A stretch of 25,289 nt of DNA from Diplocarpon mali (lineage: Eukaryota > Ascomycota > Leotiomycetes > Helotiales > Drepanopezizaceae), in the NCBI GenBank assembly GCA_024741835.1, contig JAENRP010000485.1, positions 1-25,289 of the forward strand. Reading direction: 5' to 3'. Each line of letters starts with the position of its first letter. The first letter of the stretch is position 1. Under the pieces are notes generated by a model, which did no database searches, was not told the DNA's origin, and was given only the letters and a program-made list of their open reading frames with translations. The translations under genes were made by a program, and so were the position numbers. This document shows positions 18,471 through 25,289 of this stretch, one piece after another.

Positions 18471-21400
18471 TTAGAGGTTTAATAAATGAATAAAGCTTTT
18501 AAACTTCTGATAGTTTAGGTTCTTAATAAGCCTATCTGCATGCATTTTCCTAGTAAGGAGGTAGATTATCTAAAAGCTTCCTCTTTAATACTCTTAGCAG
18601 ATCTATATATTACTAATTTCGATATATTAAAGGCTTATCTTAATCTTCTTATTCTTTATAACAATTAGCCGAATCGTCTATTAGTTATTATAATATATAT
18701 TCCATTTAAAGAGGGAGTCTATGCAAATCTCTTTAAAGAGGCGTTTTATAGCTATTATCTCCTTTGTAATAGAAACCATATTATAGAGTTCTACTTTAAT
18801 AAAGGAAAGTGTAATAGTCGCTTAATGATTCGCTTTTTAAATAATCAGTCCTTTAAATAAGAAGAAGATATATCCTTAAGAGGATCTGCAAGTCTTTCGA
18901 TTATCTTTAAAAGAAGCATTTAAAGATGCAACTAATTAGTATTCCTTAGCCTTAAAGCTATAAGCAATTCCTAAGAAGCGCATATTATATAAGTATTAAA
19001 GCGTCTAATCTATAGCTAAAAGGTACTTAGAGCTTAGATTAGTTAAGAAGAAAGATAGTTAAAAGGCTATAAATGCAATATCTAAGCGTATTATAATCGC
19101 TATATAGAGAATAGAGCCTATTTTCTTTTAGTACTCTTTTACCTTTTCTAAGGAAGCTTACCCTAAGTTCTTAATAAACTCCTTCTTTAGCAATAGAGTA
19201 CTAGGCACTCTCCTTATATTAGCTTTAAACTTTTAAGCGATCTTCTTAATATAAGTATTATAAATTAAGGAGATCCTCTTTGCCTTCCTATTCTGAATAA
19301 TCCTTACTTTAAGGAACTATAAGATATCTCCTATAATAGTAAGCTTATATACCCTCTTTAGGTCTTTAATTAGACGAGTCGCTTAATCTAGGTTAAAGGC
19401 CTTATATAATATTTAAATATTATTAATATAAAACGCTATAAAGATTATACAATCCTTTATTATAAAAATATAAGGCTCCTCGCCTAGTGGCTTAAGTTAA
19501 AGGCCCTTAAGCATTCTTGCGAAGTTCTTATATTATAGCGCTAGAGAGTCTTTCAGCCTATAGAGCGCGCGATCCAGTTCTACTACTATACTAAGGCGCT
19601 TAAAGCCATCTAATAGGAAGCATATGACTAGAGTACTCTTTAGGTCTCTAGGAGCGTTAACAAATGCGTTAATAACGTCGAACTACTTTACTTTTATATT
19701 AAAGTATATAGTAAGCGCTATTAGTACCTTAAAAGACCTTGCTATAAGCGTAGCTACGTAGGTTGAGAAAATTGAAGCTTTATCTTAAAGATCCTCTTAT
19801 ACTACTAGCTATAATCGGCACTTTAAAAGCTCGCTAAAGCTATTAACTTTATAGGTAAAAACCCATTTTAATAGTATTGGCAAAGGCTTTGAGTAATCCC
19901 TTTATACAATTCTCTAGCAATTCTAAGATTCTAAATTCCTAATCTTCTAGCGCCCTCCTTCCTTAAATCGTTCGCTAAAAGGGTGCTTCTTTAAGTCCTG
20001 CCATCCTTTTAAAGGCTTTGGTAAAGAGCCTTAGTACTATAAGCGATTAAGAGACTGCGCTTTGTCCTTTACTTAATTATCAATTGCAGCTTTAACAACT
20101 ATATAAACTGTCAAATAGTCCTTCCTATCCTTCCTTATTTATTTGTTCGCTTAAAAGGTTAATATAAACTCCTACGTATATAAGAAGTAGGGTAAATCAA
20201 TATTACTTTAAGAGAGTATATACTCTAAAGTAGTAGTATATACTTTTAAAGTCTCCTATTGCTTAACGCTTAAGCGTCTTATCCTCTTTTACTTAAGAAG
20301 AGGGAGTTCCTCTTTACGCTTTTCTCTATAGGTCTTCTCCTTTATTTTTATTATTATTAAAAGTTCCTTTAAAAGTCTAGGTAGCTTTATCTCCTAAGCC
20401 TATAGTCTTTAAGCTAGTATTACAACTTAAGGTATTATATTATTAGGGCCTACTCCTCTTACTAAGTCGCTTCTTATAAGACTGTTAAAGCTCCTCCTAG
20501 ATCTTAATAGTAGTGCCTTTAGCCTTCTACTAAAGTTTACTAAGGCCTGCCTTTATAACTAAAGACTCTATTTTAAAGCCCTTAAGCCATTTCCATTTCT
20601 ATATAGAATAGCAGCTAGAGATCTGCCGATCGCCTTATAGAACTCGTCTTTAAAGACTCCCTTAGAGTCGTCTACGGTTCCTTCTTTAATAAGGCCTTTA
20701 TAGGAAATTATCACCCTTAAGCTTTAGTTGCTATTTGCCTTCTTAAAGATTGGCAAAGTAGCTTCTAATTCGCTTGCTTTTACCTTTGAGTTTCTAAGCG
20801 GGTCTTTTAAAGAATTTAGATTTAAGTTAAGGCCTTTTATATTATTTATTAAAGATTATAAAGCAGCGTTAATCTATAATATAAGCTCTTCTTATATAGC
20901 GGCTTCTTTTATAGCAATTGCATTTAGCCTTGCGATAAGCTCCGATTTTTCGAAAATGCCTTTAAACTTAGCGTCCTAAGCTCCTTCTCCCTTTCTAATC
21001 AATTGAAGGGTTATCTTAAGTTCCTAGTGTAATATAGGGTTTGCGCGCTTAGCTTTTAGACTATAGAAGAGAGACTTATCGAATTCGATATTATAAGTCA
21101 TTATTACTTACTAGAGTATAAGAACTTAGATTCTATAAATATTAAAGGTAATATATCTAATTAAGTAACCTAAGTGCCCTTATAGTTCAATTTTAAAGGT
21201 TCGGCAGTCCCTCTCTACCTCCCTCTCCTTAATTAAAGGGTATACGCAAGTGCTATATATATAAATATAACTCTAGTCGGGCTTTAAGCTTGCCGTTATC
21301 TACTTAATAAGCAGCGGCTTATAGAATCGAAAATACTACTTAAACCAACTGTAAAGAGCCTCGCTTAATAAGATCATCTTCTTCCTAGCGAGTGGGGAGA

Positions 21401-24080
21401 TATTATAAAGGTATATAGTAGCCTTTATAACCTTTGGCCAAAGGCTTATTAAAAGCCTAGTGTAAATCTTTATTTTTATAAAGCGTTTAATTAACTCCCT
21501 TCCTACTCGCTCTACGCCTTTATTAAGTTGGTATATATAAGTAGGAGTAAGCTTTAAATCGATTCCCTCTTCTTTTACCTATCTTTAGTACTCTATAAGA
21601 GAGTCTTCCCTTAAGGAGATTACTAAAGTGTTATTATTTTACTTAATCTTGCAAATTAAAAGCCTATATTAGCATTTCACTTATGCTTTAAAGGCCTAAA
21701 GGACTTCTATAACTATATCTCTGCCCTTTGATCTTAGTAGGAATGTCTAAAGTATACTACTATACTTATCTTTAATTAAAAGAACTTATAAGCAACTATT
21801 ATATAAGTTATTTAAAAAGTTAAAGAGATCCTAGGAGATCCTAAAGAAGGGCTTTAAAGATCGGTTCTTAAAGGTAGTATAAGAAATAACTTGCTTAGCA
21901 AACGCTATTGCGCATATAAGGCACTTTAGCCTTTATATTCCCCTGATCTTTACTCCTTTAGTACACTTGACTAGCGCTTAGAGAGCCTTTGCGCCTAAGT
22001 GGCTAGCGCAAAGGTATTAAGTGTACGCATTATTATCTTATACCTTAATAGGTATATAGCTAGATTAGAACCTATTATAAAGCGTTATCTTAGCTATAGG
22101 AAACGCTATTAAGGTAAAGAAGTTATATTAAAGCATATTTAGAAGATCTAAATAGTTGATAGGCTTATATTTAAAGAAAATGAGATTATAGTAATACTCT
22201 AATTAAGCTCGCTTTATAGAGTCTTTAATACTCTTAAAGCGCAAAGTGAGGTCTACCTTAGAGTATTAAAAACCCTTATCTATAAGGAGCCTCTTTAAGA
22301 TAATATTAATAGTAAACTCCTTTATAATAGTAATATTGTAAAGTGTCATTTTTATAAGAGAGCTATTACGCTATAGAAGAGAGTCTGCTATATATCTATT
22401 ATCTTTCCTAATGATTAGGAGTCTTAAGGTACTTGCTTTAATATATTACTATAAGTCGTTAGAAGGCTTAAAGGTGCTTATAATAAGTAAATCCTTTGAA
22501 TTAATAATATGAGTAGCCGCGCAATTATTAAAGAGCGTACTTAAGGAGAGCAGGTAGCGTTTTAGCTTAAAGAGGTAGTAGATATTAAATGATTCTTTAA
22601 AAGCGTTAAAGGCAAAGGGATCTATTATTATAAAGACTGGTAAGTTCTCCCTTTTGCTTAAATTATCCTTTTTAAAGGCTAAAGCCTTTCCTTTGAATTT
22701 GTCAATTGCTATTACTATAATATTATTCTCCTTAAGCCATACTTAAAGACCCTTGAACTAGTCTCCTGTATTTAACGCCTTTTGTATTTGTAGGACCTCC
22801 TTTTGCAAAGGGAGAACCTTTATATTTTCCTTGCGCCTATCTATAGTATATAATAGTTTCCGATAGTCCTAGGGCTTCTAATAGTGATTTTTAGAGCCTT
22901 TATAAGGGCACTTAGGCCTGATCTCCCTTTTAGAGCTTATAGAGCGATTTCGGGAGCTGCTTGCTAAAGCCTGCAAAGGGGTTTCGGCATTTAAGAGAGA
23001 CTCTTAAGTAGTAAAAACTGCTAGCTCTTTATTATCGATCGCTCTATTAGATTCAATGCTTACTAAGGCGCGGCTTAGCTGCATTAGGTTATGCTTATAT
23101 AGGGTTCCTATCTGCTTATTAATGATAATTTCCTCCTTTAAGTGAGTCGCTTAACTTAGATTGATCTTTATTATAATTAAGTCTAAAAAGTCAATAACTC
23201 CTAGTTTCCCTTTGATCTTAGGAAGACTGTATTGCTCTGCTAGGCGGTATGCCTCTTGCTACTCCTAGATCTACTGCTAAGTATTAGTTCTCCTAGTTTT
23301 ACCTTAGCGTAATATATCGCAGTACTAGAGCCTTATCTAAGATTGAATAGCCTTATCAGAAGGCGCAATATCATACTTTAAAATGGATACTAGGCCTTAG
23401 AGTAAGAGTTGCTAATTTACTAAAATGGCTTACGGGTTATTAGTAGTAGTTCTACTTATAGGAGTATCTTTATTAGGTATTAAGGAAGAGAGCTTCTTAG
23501 CTTGGATTTATACTTAAGCTATTGTAGAAGCTAGGAGCGTTCTATCGATAGTCTTAGAGACCTATTCTAAGAGTAGCTTATAGTATTTGCGTTAGGTCTT
23601 CTAAGTTTCCTTACATATATAGTACTCCTTTATTAGGATTTTATATTTATCTTTAATATCCTTATAAGACGCCTATAGAAGAGGAGCTTTTAATAGATCT
23701 CCTAAGGGAAAGCGGGCGTAAATCTATTTGGATAAAGTCGCTATATACTCTTTATACAACCTTGCGTATACTACGCAGAGGTTAGCCGTTTCCAGTTCCT
23801 TAAGCTCCTATATAAAGGGAGCTTAAGGCTTAGTCTTTATAATTGACTTGAATAGGAGTCTTAGATTGGTAAAAATGGTAATATTATAAAGCTTAGCGAA
23901 AAATATATATTTACTAAACTACTTCACTTAAGAGGCAGAGGTATTAAGGCGAGGCTCGGAGATGCTTAAAGAGTTAGATATATTAAATAGAGTCTAATGA
24001 AAAAGGTTAAATATATAAATAGAGTTTGCAAATAAGGTTCGATTGGAAAATGGAGATTTATTAATTGAAAATGAAGGTCC
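18471..24080 (-). pseudogene. element B gag-pol polyprotein, RIP-inactivated, about 1870 codons
   Basis: One frame throughout; gag, protease, integrase, reverse transcriptase and stop are all in register. Gag (about 24080-22900) contains ELKELETANLCVVYARLYKE and a degraded Cys/His segment KCPYKGSKNHY (about 22885-22915). Protease: LFNNCAATHIINSKDLL (22507-22530 core), Asp now Asn. Integrase: start of core I-S-x-DLFNF near 21830 and GVERVGRELIKRFIKI near 21500, matching the GGAERAGR-type Glu motif. After a long linker the reverse transcriptase follows: LIALTIYFNIKVKQFDVINA, ALYRLKDSLAL, and the YVDD box now Y-I-N-N at 19419-19430. RNase H: ASFKDNRKTCRSSQGYIFFL, IKVELY (from T-E-A-E-L) and HADRLIKNL (from ADGLTKNL). 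Stop TAA at 18471-18473. The start codon is uncertain; no ATG remains in frame. Confidence 0.92.
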
Positions 24081-24169
24081 TTTGAGTTATTATAAATACT
24101 TAAAAAGTCGGTTAGGAGCTTAAAGGGCCCTTTAACCGGTTGTATATAAAGAGAAAGCATATTAAAGTA

Positions 24170-24186
24170 CTTATAGGGCTTATAAC
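24170..24186 (-). other. primer binding site of B (Met-tRNA anticodon half)
   Basis: On the - strand, directly after the 5' LTR: GTTATAAGCCCTATAAG. With RIP reversed it begins GTTATGAGCCC, the same Met-tRNA anticodon-stem complement as family A, offset by one G. Confidence 0.65.
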
Positions 24187-24383
24187 TATAGTGCGGTCGG
24201 CTAAAGGGCCTTTATTAGGTCGCTTAAGAGGCTTGCAAAAGTAGGAGAAGATAATTGATTATATTATTATCTAATATATATATAGTAAGGAGACTTCGGA
24301 AAGAAAAGGGAGAGTCTATGACTTAGTAGAGTCACGTGGAGGGTCTCCAGAATAAGTGGAGACTCCGCCCATTCTGTACGACA
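24187..24383 (-). repeat. 5' LTR of B (right copy, 197 bp)
   Basis: Direct repeat of 16812-17008. Inner end TATAGTGCGG, outer end GTACGACA. Less mutated at its outer end than the left copy. Being next to the primer site and gag, it is the 5' LTR of the - strand element. Confidence 0.92.
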
Positions 24384-24388
24384 ATCTT
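24384..24388. repeat. right target-site duplication of B (ATCTT)
   Basis: Perfect match to 16807-16811. Confidence 0.9.
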
Positions 24389-24580
24389 TAATTATACGTA
24401 CTCTTAAGAAGTAGTTAGCTGATTTGCTACTTATAATCTTAAAGAGGTTGCGAAGATCTCTCTTGAACTTATTATATATATTACCCTTTTTAGCTATTAT
24501 AAGGAAGTTGTTAACGTATATAATAATAAGAGTCCGAAAGGCATAGTTAATATATACGCAGTTATTAGTATTAAAAGGTT
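24384..24580 (-). pseudogene. element C reverse transcriptase segment with YVDD box
   Basis: About 65 codons: CVYIN...RTLIIIYVNNFLIIAKKG, where YVDD is now YVNN (24507-24518), then FKRDLRNLFKIISSKSANYFLRVRI, matching the F-x-M-x-D-L-G-x4-FLGI stretch of copia reverse transcriptases. It contains no stop, so it looks open, but its apparent start and end lie in the flanking LTRs of A3 and B. It continues in frame at 16806 once B is taken out. Confidence 0.9.
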
Positions 24581-24775
24581 TGTTAAGATAGGTGATACAG
24601 CTATTACTCCGATGTATTATCATATGACCCTACTGCTTAGTCAGTAGGATATTAATACGTATATAGCTATAAGGAAGAAAGGGGTAACCTTCCTTCCTTA
24701 ACTCTTATTAATATATCAACTATCGACCTTTAAAAGTTTCTATTACCTACTGCGCCGACTCACTTAAGCTTAATA
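24581..24775 (+). repeat. 5' LTR of A3 (195 bp)
   Basis: TGTTAAG...CTTAATA, same length as the other family A LTRs. Stem-loop CCTACTG-CTTAGT-CAGTAGG intact. Confidence 0.93.
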
Positions 24776-24789
24776 GGTTATAAGCCCTA
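24776..24789 (+). other. primer binding site of A3
   Basis: GGTTATAAGCCCTA directly after the LTR; complement of Met-tRNA anticodon stem-loop except for one G-to-A change. Confidence 0.7.
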
Positions 24790-24895
24790 GCTAGACCGAT
24801 AATAGATTATTAACTTCCCTTAGAAAGCACTTGCGCTATAACTATTAATAGGAAGTTGAACGAGACTTATAGTAAAAGGCGAGCAATCGGCGAAT

Positions 24896-25021
24896 AGGAG
24901 GTATGATTCCCTATTTAGCCAACCTATATTGCAAGAGGTATAATTCCTTGCTTTATAACCCTTTGGTACTATAAGAGGTATAATTCTTTGCTTTATTATA
25001 TTTCGTAAGAGGTATAATTCC
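24896..25021 (+). repeat. four 15-bp leader repeats in A3
   Basis: Units at 24896-24910, 24933-24947, 24973-24987 and 25007-25021, same order and nearly the same spacing (37, 40, 34 bp) as in A2, apart from a shorter gap between the first two. Several TG have become TA. Confidence 0.7.
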
Positions 25022-25179
25022 CTGCGTTATAGCCTAAAAACCCTTTTCGATAAGAGGACTTTCTCTTTATTTAATACTTCTATAATACCTACTATTTAAT
25101 TATTTCGACTTTTCGATAAGAGGAGTGCCCTTAACTATTTAATTTATTTGATTTTAACGCAATTCTATTCGAAACGGCA

Positions 25180-25289
25180 ATGGCTTCCGATTCCGATCGA
25201 AATACTAGGCTTAAAGACCTTTAACTCTTTCGAAAGAACTGGTAATAATAGTTCGACGATTTAGAGCTTTACTTTAAAAGCAAAGGCAT
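25180..25289 (+). pseudogene. family A gag N-terminus (A3), partial, RIP-inactivated
   Basis: ATG at 25180 opens MASDSDRN, then L-K-D-L-stop-L-F-R-K-N-W followed by three stops in a row (former Gln codons) and FDDLELYFKSKG. A2 and A1 have ATA at this place. The frame runs out of the window. No domain can be named from this piece alone. Confidence 0.85.

Larger units (their letters stand above)
17277..18482 (+). pseudogene. extra antisense reading frame of element B: Pro-rich, Cys-patterned protein, RIP-damaged
   Basis: One + strand frame can be followed from about 17277 to the paired stops TAATAA at 18480-18485. Every interruption is TAA or TAG, no TGA, as expected from former Gln or Trp codons. 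It has open runs of 81 codons (17457-17699) and 120 codons (17834-18193). Order: a polyproline run (CCG codons, 17475-17533); a segment beginning MERDNVCVYY, with pairs C-V-Y-Y, Y-R-C-F and Y-V-Y-Y that look like two C-x2-C sites with Tyr for Cys; an Ala/Thr/Phe-rich low-complexity stretch (about 17922-18170); and a helix-like end EIYAELIAIALQLLALAR. It converges with pol and overlaps its stop by about 10 bp. I do not recognise the protein; a zinc-binding role is only a guess. Start uncertain; ATG at 17569 region is an alternative. Confidence 0.5.
16812..24383 (-). mobile_element. complete Ty1/copia LTR retrotransposon B, 7572 bp, with extra antisense frame
   Basis: Two 197-bp LTRs in direct orientation (16812-17008 and 24187-24383), perfect 5-bp target duplication ATCTT, primer site at 24170-24186, gag-pol on the - strand to 18471, then about 1.46 kb holding an extra + strand frame, then the 3' LTR. 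It is longer than family A by about 1.5 kb, and most of the excess is that region. Inserted into reverse transcriptase of element C in the same orientation. RIP-inactivated. Confidence 0.95.
15633..24580 (-). mobile_element. Ty1/copia retrotransposon C, 3' half, split by B and cut by A3
   Basis: Visible pieces are 15633-16811 (end of pol, 3' UTR, predicted 3' LTR) and 24384-24580 (reverse transcriptase with YVDD box). Between them sits complete element B with a perfect ATCTT duplication. Removing B and one ATCTT joins the frames: RVRIIKD then R-x-NRIILLYxDAYINKVLKRF, a normal copia stretch. A3 inserted further upstream at 24581, after flank AGGTT. The 5' half of C lies beyond the right edge. 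Confidence 0.85.
1..25289. other. RIP-degraded, transposon-only AT-rich block
   Basis: The whole window shows directional decay. A1 and A2 can be aligned base by base, and their differences are nearly all A/G or C/T; for example the first 60 bases of A1 against 6887-6946 differ at three sites, all A versus G. TA is very common, CA and TG are scarce, and stops in the recovered frames are almost all TAA or TAG. Both CpA and CpG contexts appear to have been hit, for example CG to TA between A2 and A1. The RIP mechanism is known from Pezizomycotina; applying it here is inference from the pattern. No tRNA, rRNA, CRISPR array or intact host gene was seen. Confidence 0.9.
24581..25289 (+). mobile_element. 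Ty1/copia retrotransposon, family A copy 3 (A3), 5' part only
   Basis: 5' LTR, primer site, leader and first 36 codons of gag, colinear with 6480 onwards of A2. Inserted into element C after AGGTT (24576-24580, expected left target duplication). Cut by the right edge of the window. It keeps the gag ATG that A1 and A2 have lost. Confidence 0.95.

Noticed and set aside
20728..20979. 83-codon + strand frame
   Set aside because: It is antisense to the integrase/reverse transcriptase linker of B, whose - strand frame is in register with the domains on either side.
24187..24191. Starting the B LTRs at TGCGG (192 bp)
   Set aside because: With that boundary the flanks do not match (TGTGG versus ATCTT). 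Extending by five bases gives TG-starting LTRs and a perfect ATCTT duplication.
16807..24388. Shared ATCTT target for A2 and B as a sign of sequence-specific integration
   Set aside because: Two five-base matches in an AT-rich region are too weak, and A1 and A3 have different flanks (AAGGC, AGGTT).
24267..24623. An apparently intact 118-codon reverse transcriptase gene
   Set aside because: Its first codons lie in the A3 LTR and its last in the B LTR. Only 24384-24580 is element C pol, and its YVDD box is mutated.

Overview
The window contains no intact host gene. It is a nested pile of dead Ty1/copia-type LTR retrotransposons, almost certainly from a filamentous ascomycete (Pezizomycotina). 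The evidence is the heavy C-to-T and G-to-A decay. Copies of the same element differ almost only by transitions, CA and TG have been turned into TA, and nearly every in-frame stop is TAA or TAG at a former CAA, CAG or TGG codon. This is the signature of repeat-induced point mutation (RIP). The polyprotein types (a gag with a GCWS-like zinc knuckle, a VDEATGF-type integrase, copia reverse transcriptases with YVDD boxes) are ones known from fungal genomes. Family names A to D below are mine.

Layout. Family A lies on the + strand in three copies: A1 (1-5700, left end outside the window), A2 (6480-12577, complete, 6098 bp) and A3 (24581 to the right edge). It has 195-bp LTRs, a primer site for a Met-tRNA anticodon fragment, a leader with short repeats, and one long gag-pol frame of about 1667 codons. 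Family D lies on the - strand (5701-6479 and 12583 to about 15632). It is an older element into which A1 and A2 inserted; its gag, protease and integrase read in one frame when A2 and one target duplication are removed. Family C lies on the - strand (15633-16811 and 24384-24580). Its reverse transcriptase/RNase H frame likewise closes when element B is removed, and A3 later inserted into it. Family B lies on the - strand (16812-24383, 7572 bp). It is complete, with 197-bp LTRs, a perfect 5-bp target duplication (ATCTT) and one gag-pol frame of about 1870 codons. It also has an extra reading frame on the opposite strand between pol and the 3' LTR.

Two things go beyond ordinary dead retrotransposons. 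First, a 23-base core motif, ACTCCTAGGCC... to ...GCGAGT, with partial inverted symmetry, occurs 23 times. It sits in a 48/39-bp in-frame array between protease and integrase of family A, three times in each family A 3' UTR, and once in the 3' UTR of the unrelated family C. Second, element B carries a proline-rich, cysteine-patterned antisense reading frame of up to about 400 codons, convergent with pol. Neither can be confirmed without a database search.
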